The notes under the pieces: model-generated | Database searches by the model: none | Told to the model about the DNA's origin: nothing | Seen by the model: the letters and a program-made list of their open reading frames with translations, nothing else | In this document: one piece after another, positions 24,361 to 35,588 of the stretch | How positions within the stretch are numbered: position 1 is the stretch's first letter | Layout: each line of letters begins with the position of its first letter | Assembly (NCBI GenBank): GCA_033030425.1 | Contig: JAUFSD010000023.1 | Location: forward strand, 1,116,001 to 1,180,000 | Reading direction: 5' to 3' | DNA: 64,000 nucleotides | Source of the DNA: Verpa conica | Lineage: Eukaryota; Ascomycota; Pezizomycetes; Pezizales; Morchellaceae | Program-made: the position numbers and the translations under genes

Positions 24361-26323
24361 CACTTCCGATGAGCAGTTCTACGATCTTCAGGTTGCCCTT
24401 TTCGGCTGCTGTATACAAAGCGCTCTCGGTGCCTTTCGTAGCATTGGCATTGGCACCACCTTCGAGAAGTAACTGCACAAGCTCCTCGTTTTCCTTTCTG
24501 ACCGCTGCTAGCAATTCATTGTCTTTGGCTTGTCTATCCGATTCCGACTCAGGTTTCCCATCATCAAGGTCCTCTGGCGCTTTCAGGTGTATCCATGTTT
24601 CATTATTCGTATCCGGGACCTCGTCCTGGATATCAAAGTTGTCGTCCACAGCTCCGTGCGATGAAACTGAGGCCATGTCCTGGTCGATAATTTCTTGAGA
24701 ACCCCCGTCACTCTCCTCCCCGTCAGACCTCGAGAGTTGTGCTCCTAAGGATTTTGCTTCATTGCTTCCTTGGTCGTTTGTTCCTTCGGGCATTTTTGGA
24801 AGAGTGAACAGGGCTAGCTGTTGCATATGGCGCGCTAGATGGCTCTGAAGCCTACGAGGAAAGTACCGTACCCCGCATATAGGGCACGGTTGCTCTAGTT
24901 CTATAGCTCTTTCCGATCTGTCGACTACAGCTGGCAGCTGGGTCTCGGCAAAGAGGTCGGAGTGATTTTGACTAAGATGGCTCTCGAATTCAGCTTTCGC
25001 TGAGAAGGACTTACGACAGGCATTGCAGAGCCACTCTCTTCGGTGGACCTCAGTCTCGTGAGTGTACCAATCGTGCCGGCTGTTAAATAGTCGGTCGGGT
25101 TTTGAACAACGCTGGAATGTGCAAACGTAAGGCCGGAGGTCCCGGAATACATGTTTTCTACCCATGAGGTTTAGTAGGTCTTGCTCGTCATTAAAGCTTC
25201 ATAAAAGTTAAACTTACATCCACGATTTCGAGCTGCGCACAGATATAATGGTAAAACAATACGGGCACTCAAATGGATTTCCTTCAAAGGCAGAATCTAG
25301 ATTCGGTGGAGGTGGTATATGGAGCTTACTCCCCTTTTCTTCATTTGTTGACGTTGCATATGAGGTTTGAGATTTACCGTCATCAGAACAGACCTCGACG
25401 ACACCAGCCGGGCGTTGCACAAATGTTGAAACAGTGGTTTGAGTATTTACTGTTGGAGCGATGGAACGGGCGCCTTTCTTCATATCAGCACGGCTATCCG
25501 CTAATCCCTGGTCTGCGTCCGGTTTTTGTAAGAGCTCTTCTTTGTCAAGTTTTTTTGGTTTCAGGTCTACTGCGTCGTCCTCAGGTTGTGGAAGATCGAT
25601 ATACCGGGTCATCTTATCATGGTGTTTTTCGTGGTATCTGAATAACTGCCGACGTCTAGAGTTCGCATTCCCAAGACGGTCAATCAGATATTTCGCGGCC
25701 TGAGGAAACTTATGGGATGTATGCTGGATGTCAAAGAATTCGAAATGAGAGACATCAATAGATGCGCATTTCTCGAGTTTATCCCGTGGCGCAGGATTGC
25801 GTATGGTGATGGAAAACTTATATAGACAGGTAATGACATGGGTAATCTCAAAGAAAGACTCCTGGAGCTCGGTGGTCGACTCCAACTCCTCTTCAGGTTC
25901 ATCGTCGAGTGAAGAATCGGAGGAATCTGAAGGCCATGATTCTTCATCAGGGGCCTTTCTTTCATGAGAAACAATAGCAATCGCTAAATCCTAATTAGTA
26001 TTGAACCGTATTACCCTTGAAAGGCTCTATGTCTCACCATCTTTCAAGGCTCTATCCAGATCCCGCAGGAGAGATGTGACCATCTTGTGTACCTGGGACG
26101 CTTCCCTTAACTTGTAGTCCAACGAGACTCGTCCAGTCCTATGGGCCCCGGAATTTCCAGCCCAGACTCTAAACCGACCAAGCTCATCTTGGAGAGCTGT
26201 AAGCGAGATTTCGCCAGAAAACTCGCAATCGGGCACCTGAAGGTAGTCGCAGAGACGGCCAAAAGACCGTATACAGACATTGTATAAGGAGGCAATAGAT
26301 ATGTTATCGGCGGCTGATGCCAT
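22943..26323 (-). CDS. C2H2 zinc-finger/ankyrin-repeat protein, truncated by a premature stop (3 exons)
   Basis: Exons 26323-26038, 25983-25218 and 25157-22943 (introns of 54 and 60 nt with GTGAGA and GTAAGT donors) give 1,088 residues. The helical N-terminus (about 1-95, SIASLYNVCIRSFGRL) and an acidic Ser-rich stretch are typical of this fungal family. Cys/His fingers follow: FECPYC...KHVFRDLRPYVC (about 331-364), then C2H2-like fingers at about 363-389, 395-416 and 442-461 (CPICGVRYF...H...H). Ankyrin repeats start near 563. After two ordinary repeats come 14 nearly identical 33-residue units ending in GADVNAQGG. The protein stops abruptly after the last GGY, where the next repeat should begin. 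The likely role is nuclear or cytosolic recognition, but this is unproven. It shares a 204-bp divergent promoter with the DUF7580-type gene at 26528. Truncation leaves many repeats, so a shortened protein could still function. Confidence 0.8.
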
Positions 26324-26527
26324 GATAATGCGCTAATCTCTGGGGATTGGGATATCAAAATGTACCTGCACGAGATCTTCAGTAACAGACTCCCCGCTCA
26401 CCCATAAGTAGGGTTAGGGATCTCGATCCCTACTGTCATACCCCAGTTACCCCACCCCGGAACGGCCCGCCCAAGCTAAGTCTCAATATAACACTACCCC
26501 AACACAACCTCAACCCGACCGGCCATC
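26324..26527. promoter_or_regulatory. Compact divergent promoter (204 bp) with a 7-bp palindrome
   Basis: This lies between the ATG of the C2H2-ankyrin gene (minus) and that of the DUF7580-type gene (plus). It contains AGGGATC-TC-GATCCCT (26416-26431) embedded in GTAGGGTTAGGG...CCCTAC. A CCCC-rich stretch and a CAATATAAC motif lie on the side of the plus-strand gene. Confidence 0.45.
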
Positions 26528-28663
26528 ATGGCTACTGGAATCGAGATAGCCGGCCTTGCGCTGGCTGTATTTCCGCTTGTCATAGGCGGCATCCAGTTTT
26601 ATGCCGACAAAGTCCGAACTATCAGTGAGATGCGGCGCTATGCAGTGATCCTCACGTCTCTTGGTAGAGAGCTTAATATGGAGAAGTGCAAGCTGGAGAA
26701 CACTTGCACGTTGCTTCTCCAAGGCCTAGTCCCAGATTCACATCTTACCGAGTTGATAGGATCGCCTGGGGGACTGCTCTGGGGTGATAAGGGCCTCCAA
26801 ACAAAGTTGGAAAGTCGCCTCCTCCCAGGTACCGTAACACATTACATGGACGCCATGAAAGAGTTGCAGTTGGAAGTCATACATCTACAAAACCAGTTCG
26901 AGCTTAGTTCAGACGAGGTATCCAAATACGGTCCAGACAAGGTATAAAAATACCCTATCTATACTCTACAGCTATAATCAGATGTTAACTTGGAGTGTGA
27001 CAGGTTGAACCACTTGACAAAAGAGCTCTCAAAAAAAAGCTAAAGAGGATCACAGTGGTTCTTTTCAAGGCGGAGCACAAGGAGATATTAGCCAACATCG
27101 CCAAAATAAATTCCGACCTTGCAACACTGACTGAACAGGGGAAGTCGATTAGCCCCCTAGCCCAGGTGGCTGCACATGCAAAACACTATAACCGTATACG
27201 AACCCAGGCAATAAACCTCTACGAAGTCCTCAAGGAAAAGTTTCAGGCTGCACCAGCCTGTAAGTGTGCTGTACCCCACAACGCGAATCTTCGGTTAGAA
27301 GTACGAAGTGCTGCCGCTGCGCAAAATGCTTGCGGTCTGGAAAAAAGCTTGCGATTTCATGTTGTACTCTCTTTCCAGGGCAGTCCTGACACAGAGCCTT
27401 TACCGCGGGACTGGCGTGAAATGGGACTCGAGCCTCTGGATAGCGAGAAGGAGTCTTGGGATAGTGAGCAAGACTCCCGGGGAAGAAAACCAGAGCCTTG
27501 GGAAATCAAACGACACTCTTTGGGAAACGATCAGGTCAACTCTAGCGTTCTAGGCGATAATAGCTGTCATACAGATACGGTGCCTGATTTAACGCTGACC
27601 GAAGACAATACAGACAACAATGTAGGTGGGGGTATCAGAGACTCAATAAAGACCTTCTTTCAAAGGTGAGATTAAACATGAACTCCTAATAATCCCGATT
27701 AGAGCCCACTTACAAAGTATTTCTAGGTCGAAAAGCCCGTATAGGCCTGCAACACCCCCCGTGAAAGCAAAACGACGACAAAGTGAGGGTCAACCCACAA
27801 AGACTACCCGCTTTGCACCCATACATCAGACCAGCTACCTAGGCCCTACGGCCAAAGCCCCCGAATTTCTATCCAGGGGTGCTGCTGAAACAATAGAAAA
27901 CTTATGTTTGGTCATCCAGGAGGCAGTGAGCGAGCCTTCTTGCCTCGGGATTCTTACCGACGGTGAACACAGGCGATATCGTGTCTGGCCACCAGTAACG
28001 CCATTATTCGTCCCCGAGCCGAAGAAAACTTTATCTCTTGAAGATCTTCTCACCTCGCCTAAAACCTTCAAGAAGAAGGATCGCTTGATCTTAGGAGTCC
28101 AACTTGCTTCTACTGTTATGCAGCTACATACGACAAAGTGGCTGAGTGAGAACTGGGGTAAAAAAGATATACTATTCTGCCAAGAGGATACTCCAAGGGA
28201 GAGTGAGGACGATGCGGGTACCGGTAGTCTAAGATGGAAGCCTTTGGTCCGTCAAACCTTTGTGCCAGGCCTTTGCCAACCCCCACCGGAGAACCTGCAC
28301 AAGCCGACGAAATCGAAACTTGTGAGGCATGACCAAACTCTCTTTTCCTTGGGTGTCATTCTTGTGGAGCTTTGGTATGGCCAGTCTTTAGAGAGCCTTT
28401 GGATCGAAGCGGATGGGGATAGGATTGGTGGCGTTACCGATATGACGGACTATACGACGGCATGTCGACTAAGTGATGAGATATACGACGATGCTGGTGA
28501 GAAGTACGGTGATGCTGTGAGGCGGTGTATCGGTGGCCTGGACCATAGATACTCAAGCCTGAAGAAAGATGATTTTAAGAATGAAGTGCATGTGAAGGTT
28601 GTCTGCCCATTGGTAGAGAACTTGGAGGCATTCTGCGATGCGAAGCTAGAGGAACTATTCTAA
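26528..28663 (+). CDS. DUF7580-type fungal pseudokinase protein (3 exons)
   Basis: Exons 26528-26941, 27004-27665 and 27727-28663 (introns of 62 and 61 nt) give 670 residues. The N-terminus GIEIAGLALAVFPLVIGGI is the hydrophobic, glycine-spaced helix typical of this fungal family. It is followed by a helical domain with the conserved type of block LENTCTLLLQGLV...GGLLWGDKGLQTKLESRL. A low-complexity acidic linker spans about 270-390. The C-terminal kinase-like region has QLHTTKWLSENW at the catalytic-loop position (about 491-502), without the HRD aspartate, and SLGVILVELWYGQ in the alpha-F position (about 566-578). It is predicted catalytically inactive. It is divergently paired with the C2H2-ankyrin gene. 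Proteins of this family are abundant in mould genomes but their biochemical role is not established. Confident in family, not in function. Confidence 0.82.
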
Positions 28664-29854
28664 TGATATATAACTGGGGGTTTGTTCCCAACCCCCCCAA
28701 TATGATTGTACTGTTAATACTGACATCTAGCTTGTGTATCTATAGAAGATCGCCCAGGAGACTATCTCATAGCGATCAGAAAAGCCTATACCTTCCCAGT
28801 CGCTAAGTGAGTTTTATGTCAGTATTCCATGGCCTGTAACACCAAATTCAGGGCGTTACCGGCCTAAGTTATGCATTATACCCTTTCTTAACCTGTATAT
28901 TAAGTCCCGTGACTTAATCCCTCTCTATATACCTTAAGTTCGTCCCAACCTACATGTATTTAAGCCCTCAAAATATCCGACTCCGAAGATTCCGGGGGCC
29001 TCCGTTTCAGCAAGGTGGCGTCTTTTCCTACGTGCTGTGACATCAGGTCTGTGCGGGTCTGCTGCCTAAGCGAAGAGAGCGAAAGCAGAGGCTTCTCAAC
29101 CTAGTCCCAGTGATAATTCCAACGTTCAGAATACCATACTTACCAAGGCCCAGATAACCTTAGTTACCAATATCATTATACCCCGTACACACCTTTTTAA
29201 GTAGGATCCGGATAGTGATCCTTATTATATTGGTGGTAGACCCTCCGAAGGTGTATTTATATGTAGGGAGAGTCGCACCACCACCTTCTTAGCCCAAGCC
29301 CTATCAAGCCTATGCACTTCTCTATACGTCATCTAGCTACTATATCTACATGTATTATAGGATGTTTTTACTACGCAAATCCTCCTGTGATCATTATGGT
29401 ATGTATAATGAAGAATTTCAGTTTGGGCTTATGATTTAACACCATAATATACTGGTCCTGATACCAAACGATTAGGTTCTAGCCGGCTACAAAGCACTCT
29501 ATACACACTGAGATCACCCCAAACTATAAGTTAGATCAATTCCTTCGGTACTAGCCACACATGTATACTCGTCATACAAAACCAGGGTTAGGGTTACGAT
29601 GCACACCGGAATCCATTAACTAGTCAATATGCTATGAATTTGTGGCTGGTATCTAAGGGAATGAATTGGCTATAAGTCCACGGATTTAGAGGTGCGGTTA
29701 TAAGTAGTGTGAAAACTACCAAAATATCATTTTTGGGGTATTTAAGACCACAAAGTCCTATTAATTATAGACTACTGCCGGAAATACGTGTCTAAACTCG
29801 AAAATACTTAGTATTTTAGAGGTTATTATAGGGTATAGTGCTCTAGGTATCAAG
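28664..29854. other. Intergenic, no gene seen
   Basis: AT-rich sequence without a coding frame. There is an isolated GGGTTAGGGTTA near 29585, only two telomere-like hexamers. Confidence 0.5.
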
Positions 29855-29940
29855 TTCTCCGTGGCGCAATTGGCTAGCGCGTTCGACTGTTATCTTGCCA
29901 TGACATCGAGAGGTTGACAGTTCAACCCTGTCCGGGGAAG
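29855..29940 (+). tRNA. tRNA-Asn (anticodon GTT), 12-nt intron
   Basis: An acceptor stem TTCTCCG/CGGGGAA (one T-G wobble) is seen. The D-stem is GCGC/GCGC. The anticodon stem TTCGA/TCGAG closes a loop CTGTTA+A after removal of a 12-nt intron immediately 3' of the anticodon. The T-arm is GACAG-TTCAACC-CTGTC and the discriminator is G. The spliced length is 74 nt. A T-run follows within 10 nt (TGTTTTGC), fitting Pol III termination. Confidence 0.88.
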
Positions 29941-30469
29941 CAAAAATGTTTTGCTATCACTAGCATAAGTAACGTAACGGGGGTGGGGATTTATTAATGC
30001 TAAAATTGTTGGAGTATGGCCGACAGCGGTCGATCACATAGGCATTGTAGGGTATAAGAGGTCGGGCTTACCCCCCCCCCTCCTCTAGGAGTATTATCGA
30101 ACTATTATTCTATTGCTCGCACCCGTATATTCACAAAAATAGAGTCTGGTAAAGGAACTTTTGCGAGGATGTTGTAAGTATGATATCAGGTTTTATCTCC
30201 AGAATATTTGAAGGCGGAGTCTTCATTATCTACATTTCCTTGACAGTAACCCACGAGAAATACTTGGTGGGCGGCAAGTGTAAGCCAAAAAAGAAGAAAA
30301 ATAAATCCTTATATACTATGTGTCTTCATGTGTTCTTTCTTTAAAAACCCCTTTAGGTGATGGTAATTCCAACCACTTACTTTACAAAATTGTACACCAG
30401 TCACCGAGAAGAACCTAAGACTTCAACAACGCACTACATATAAAAGACATCCAAAAACGAACGCTATGC
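29941..30469. other. Intergenic, holds one copy of a dispersed repeat
   Basis: No gene is seen. A block of about 115 bp (30011-30127) has an inverted copy near 45 kb (listed separately). The rest has no recognised content. Confidence 0.5.
30011..30127 (-). repeat. Dispersed repeat, copy 1 (inverted relative to 44984-45095)
   Basis: Its reverse complement matches 44984-45095 over about 110 bp with few mismatches. Shared blocks include TACGGGTGCGAGCAATAGAA, GTAAGCCCGACCTCTTATAC and CCGCTGTCGGCCATACTCC. A variable poly-C/G run lies in the middle. No coding frame or clear terminal inverted repeats are seen, so it may be a solo remnant of a transposon or SINE-like element. Confidence 0.75.
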
Positions 30470-30554
30470 CGACCCCGACGGGACTCGAACCCACAATCTT
30501 TGCCAATCTCGAATGAACCGGAAAGCAATGCGTTAGCCATTACGCTACGGAGCC
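30470..30554 (-). tRNA. tRNA-Arg (anticodon CCG), 12-nt intron
   Basis: Read on the minus strand: acceptor GGCTCCG/CGGGGTC with wobbles, D-stem GCGT/ACGC. The anticodon stem TTGCT/GGCAA closes loop TTCCGG...T with a 12-nt intron after position 37. The T-arm is GTGGG-TTCGAGT-CCCGT and the discriminator is G. The spliced length is 73 nt. U33 precedes CCG, which supports the anticodon call. Confidence 0.87.
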
Positions 30555-31507
30555 ATGTTGAACCCGATTTACAGGCATGATTTTATGCCTAGCTAAACCA
30601 AGCGACTTCTATGCATTATTTACTAAATATTCGTACTAAACGACTTAACCAAATGTCTAACTTAAGGTCTAAGTATATCGAGATAGTTATAGCTGGTACC
30701 AACAACTGCAGAATGTTTTAGGCTGAAGAAAGTATTCCCGTCATTTAAGTCAACGGTGTTGGATAAACTCAACCAAGTATCTGACAAAGTTAGAATAAGG
30801 TACACTGAGTTGTGGTTAGGTTCCTTCAATTTTCCTACGCACTAGTAATGCGGCACTTTCTTTTCATAGAAACCACCAATAAAGTATACTACGGTGTATA
30901 TTTATAGATATAAAAAAGAAGGCGAAATAAAAAGACCTCACCGAGAGACATTGTTCATCCCTTGCCTAGCGAGTGTCAAGAGACTTTCTTTTTAAAAAAT
31001 CCTCTGTTATCGTAATAAACGCCATCCTCGCCGAATTTGCTTTCCGATCATGAGTTATCACTCATCTGATCATTAAAAGCGAGTGATACTCTATGAATAG
31101 ATATAATATCACATCACTCCTACGATGTACTCTGGGCCTGTTAACTTTGATAATTTCTTTATCTACCTATAAGCTAATGTGGAGATAGATTGGTTTTTCT
31201 CTTATTCTCACTCAGGGCCATCACATGCCTCCAAGGATAGTCAGAACTTATTCTTACGCACGTACCCAGCAAGATTCGGATATCAAATCATTCAACAATT
31301 AGTAGAGCTTGGTAGTACTGGAAGCGTAGCTTGCCTGGTGCTTGATAAAATGGGATAATTCACAGGTGTCCGGTAGTTATTAATATCACTAAATCAGGTG
31401 GATACAGTATCATGATCTCCACATTCATAACACGGTCAACGTGCTTAAGAGAAAAGTACAAGAGACCCATCCACCAATGTTAAAACCCTGACCTCAGCCA
31501 TATAGTT
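30555..31507. other. Intergenic, no gene seen
   Basis: AT-rich sequence with no credible frame. A TTATTCTCACTCAGGGC string near 31201-31217 resembles the TTCTCACTCG landmark of the repeats in the first 3 kb, but it is too short to call a copy. Confidence 0.45.
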
Positions 31508-33038
31508 CTATGGTTCATACGTCAGTTCTTCAAGCAGCCACAACACTGGTCTAATAGCTGTATCCCAATACTTCCTCTCCCTATTACTTGCAGTCTCTTC
31601 TCCCACACTCTCTTCAGTCTTTATCCTCTTCGCCCTTACATCACCCCCAAGCCGTTGTAAACTTTCGAGAATCTCGTGGCTCTCCGTTTCAGCTTCCTCA
31701 TCCTCTAGATCTTCGGGCTTTCCCGTCCTTGTCTGCTGAGTCATATTGAAATGCTCAATGCATGCAAGTTCCTCATAACCCAACTCTTCCCGTGCAACTC
31801 GAACTGCTTTCCATAATGCTAGCTCTTCAACACACCACCTAACCCTTCTTACCATCTCCTCGGTCAGCACCAGGTATGTTGGATCAATCAAAGATGCTCT
31901 CATCCCAGAATTCTGATTTCTCAAACGCCAATGGTTTTGAGCAAACATGCCTGGATGAAGATGACCAATGAAATCGTCGGATGGTGTTACAAGTGGGATC
32001 AAAGACGGCGGGAGAGTTGAAAATCTGCGAAGGTAACTTTTGGATAGTGGGAGCCGCCCTCCAGTAAGTTCTGGTGTATCACGAGGATAGCTAGCTAAAA
32101 CTTGCTTTGGGATTGGTGGGTGCATAGGCAGTGAGGGGACCGTGGTGAGTGGTGCTAGAAGCGTTGAGACCTTTGGTGGCAGTACTAGCAGTACAATTGC
32201 ATGTTTAAGTGGTGTGCTGATTACTGCTGTGGTCAAGCCGAAATATTTGAGAAGGTGCCCCTGAGTCTAATGAATGAAGGGCTATAATTAACATATATAT
32301 TCTCGAGAAAAATAAGAGCAAAAGAATGGGAACAGAATTATTGGTATCCCAACAGAATAAATAAGAAAGGAAGTAATTCGAGAAAGTTCAAAATACCTCT
32401 TTACCCCCCACCTCAGCCATTACTTTCTCCCGGCATCTCATGACATCCAATGTCTCCTCATACCTTTCTCCACACACACATATTCTTCTCCATCCCGGGA
32501 AATTAGTATTTTGTCCGTCCCGCAGACCCGCCTCGTTGATCGCGTCTACCAGCGTCCTCGGCACATCCTCCTCATGTGCACTCAACCGCACCTCTGCCTC
32601 AATCAAATCCAATATCTCTGCCGGAATAGAAGAAATTCCTTTACGTGACAAGACAGATTCATTAGGAATAGGCACGGGATGCATAGGCGAGGTTAGAAGG
32701 CTCGAGGAGGCAGAGTCACTCGTCAATAGTGGGTATGCTGCTGAGACTACCGAAGGAAAAGAAAATACAGATGCGTTATTCTGGGGTGCAGTCACACTCT
32801 GAGTGAACGGGTCAAAAGCAGTGGTAGTGAATGGTACAGAAGAGGTAGTGACAGTTATCGAAGATGGAAATATATGTGAAGCTTCTCGAGGAGGGTTAGG
32901 AGCAAAAAGGTGACATCCTCGTAATGCTCTCAGAGCGGGGAGGAGACGTTGGTGGGTCTTGATTGCTCGGAGTAGATAAGTAGGATGAACTGGTATTCCC
33001 CAGACGAGAGAGGTTGTAGACCTGGCACAGCGAGCCAT
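31508..33038 (-). CDS. Unrecognised protein (2 exons)
   Basis: Exons 33038-32397 and 32260-31508 (intron of 136 nt, GTATTT...ACTCAG, phase 0) give 464 residues. I do not recognise the family. The N-terminal part is basic with a Ser/Thr/Pro-rich middle. It contains an AEILDLIEAEVRLSAHEEDVPRT helix (about 142-164), an F-box-like or leucine-rich start seen in many fungal proteins but without a clear F-box. The second half has aromatic and helical stretches and ends in LLEELTYEP. The intron is longer than others here. Without it, the second frame has no ATG near its beginning, which favours the joined model. Two independent genes remain possible. Confidence 0.55.
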
Positions 33039-35588
33039 GGTAGCAATTTTGATAGTTCTAGGGACCGGACTCGATCACGACGAGGTTAATTAGGGGGAAC
33101 TCAGGGAAATGATTATGGAACTGATTATGGAATAAGTAATAGCGGTGAGGTTCTGGGTACAAGAAAACTCCAGGATTTAAAGAAACTTGGGTAGGCTTAG
33201 AGGATAGGGTGAGATGTAACCCTGGATGAACGTCATACAAGCACATTTGATCACGGCACATTACCCGCATAACGACTAGCCCCAAACGAAATTAGGTACC
33301 TACCGCCTCCACTTGGAATAAGCGTATTTATGATTAATTTATAAGATAGAGTTAACTATTGTATGTGCCTGGTCAAGCAATCAACTGAAATATATTTTAT
33401 AAAAACTTCCGGATACGTAATCTATTCCTCCTCGATAGTAGAATCTTGTAATTAGTCTTCCCTACCCAGAGATTTTACTGCTATTCATTGAGCTAGGTCA
33501 AGATAAATGTTTATAATACCTTATTAGCCTATGGGATATTTTTAGAGAGTTTAATCAAGATTGCCTTCTAAGTTGTCAGGTAGCATGCAGCGAAATACCA
33601 CATAGTCTAGTTGGTATTAGTAGTGGTTCCTGCATGGATGGAAACCTTCTTACTTCCACAAAATTACACGCCCACTTTGCCCACTGCTATGTCTCTATAA
33701 TTAACTTCCTCGCCTCGGTTGCTCCATTGCTACCCCATAAGAATCCTCTGTGCAGCGTGAGCTGTACTAGAGATGACCTACGTTTCTCGGTTTCCGATAT
33801 CAAGGAGATACATATTCGACCACGGTTATCTGGTACCCCTCCTCCTAGACAAAAACCTTCCACTAAGCCTGAGTTAAGGATAGTCTCCAGCGGATACCAC
33901 AGAGGCCAGACTGAGAGCGGGAAATTGTATTTTTCTTTCACCGAAGAGTGATTAAAGCTCTTCCGGCGAGCCTTGTTGGTACTTCAAAGTACATGCCTTC
34001 ACTTTTTGCACTACTCACTTTGCTGAAGAGAGGTCCTGTCCAAGCCACCAGGTTTGTAATTTCTGATATTTAGTTGCTAAAATGGGCCTAGAATCCATCA
34101 TCTCTAATTAATGTGAACAAGAAGCGAGGAGACTAGAATCACCTCCGATTACAAAATCAACATACAACCCCTGGGATAGGGGATAAGAGTAACTTGCAAA
34201 GACCTCCGGGATCTAATTTTAACTCTAGTTCGAGCGAATTTATCGGCACACGCGAGGTACGATGTCTTAATTTCCTCCGGCATATGTTTATTCATGTATA
34301 TACATCTCAGTGATACATGTTTGGCGTGTTTTTTGAAGCCGGAACCCTAGTTCTGCTGATGGGATAGTATAACGCGAACTCGTTGAGCGGGGTACTCCAA
34401 GCACCCGTTCCTAAAGCTGTTGCGAAGAAGGTTCTGAAGGTTTTTTACCAATAGATAAGGTCTGTAGGTTCTGCTTGATAATTGTCTATCTGGTGGCAAC
34501 TAAGAGACGTGGTGTAGTGTAGCTGATTTTAGATTAATCACCCGCTATCACTCGTTTCTCAAGAGCGTGGAGCCGTTAGTGAAAAAGGGGTTTTAAAGAG
34601 TTAATATTGGGTAATGAATTACGAATTATTGATATGTACTCATAAGCCGTTGGTCGTAGGAGAACTTAGCTCACTCTAAAAACGTTAGTGGCTTACGCGT
34701 ACCATAGGCACTAACATGCTAGCGCGCTTTATAGCAATCTGTTCTAGTCTTGCTCCAAGAAGAGCTTTAAAAGGGTGTGAGTGATGAAGGACTAGCATAC
34801 TGGTTTCCCGGTTCGTCATCATGGCAAGTATAATTACTTCTACCGGGTTTGACAGCACTACTAGGAATCCACGAGGGTTTGGCATATGTCCAGGTAACTC
34901 GTCAAAGAGTATAATTCTGAGTAGTTAACTAGCTAGTATCCTGGTGAATAAAAAATCATGAGCCAGTTCTTTGGATGATTCATAACTTCAGACAGGTGAT
35001 TTACTCAAGTCGCACTCATATCATTAGGATAATACGGTAAAGTCACGCGCTCCAGCCACAGCCACAAACCACCATGAGCCACACCCGGGGTTCCCTGCTT
35101 CGAGGCTTCATTTATGCAAAATTAACAGCTCATGATGCACGATGAGGGAAGGGTCAGCGATCATATTTCCTTGGAACCGTAGTTTATTCTAACGACACCC
35201 AAGCCCTCACACCACGTCAGTTCCACGTGTCCGCACATTGCTGCTTGCAGGGACCCACGAGTGCGGGACCATCACCATCACCATCACCAGACCCTGGGCC
35301 CTGATTGTGTGCGCGGTCGGCGGGAGCCTGACAGAAATAAACACCAACATCCCCATCATCAGGAGAGAGGGAAGAGAGGAACAAAACAATATCTCATCTG
35401 TACTTACTGCACTCACTGCAAACAGCTTTTAACGGTAAATCTTCACTTTCCCTTTTGCTTTTTTGCTTGACCAACACAAAGCGCTAACCCCTCTGTCCTG
35501 CCAAGACCGCGCGGCTGAACGACGCTCGCAACCACAACAACAAACGAGGCAAGAAGCATATAAGCTGGTAACGCATCGTGGTCCGTTA
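33039..35588. other. Intergenic, leader of the following gene at its 3' end
   Basis: No gene is supported. A 105-codon frame at 33634-33951 has no recognisable content. A CCATCA-type microsatellite lies at about 35267-35290. The last 150 bp is C/A-rich and probably belongs to the 5' leader of the gene starting at 35589. Confidence 0.45.

Noticed and set aside
22907..24472. 521-codon open frame on the plus strand across the ankyrin array
   Set aside because: It is the antisense shadow of the 99-bp repeats. A unit length divisible by three keeps the antisense frame open, and the product is a monotonous repeat with no family signal.
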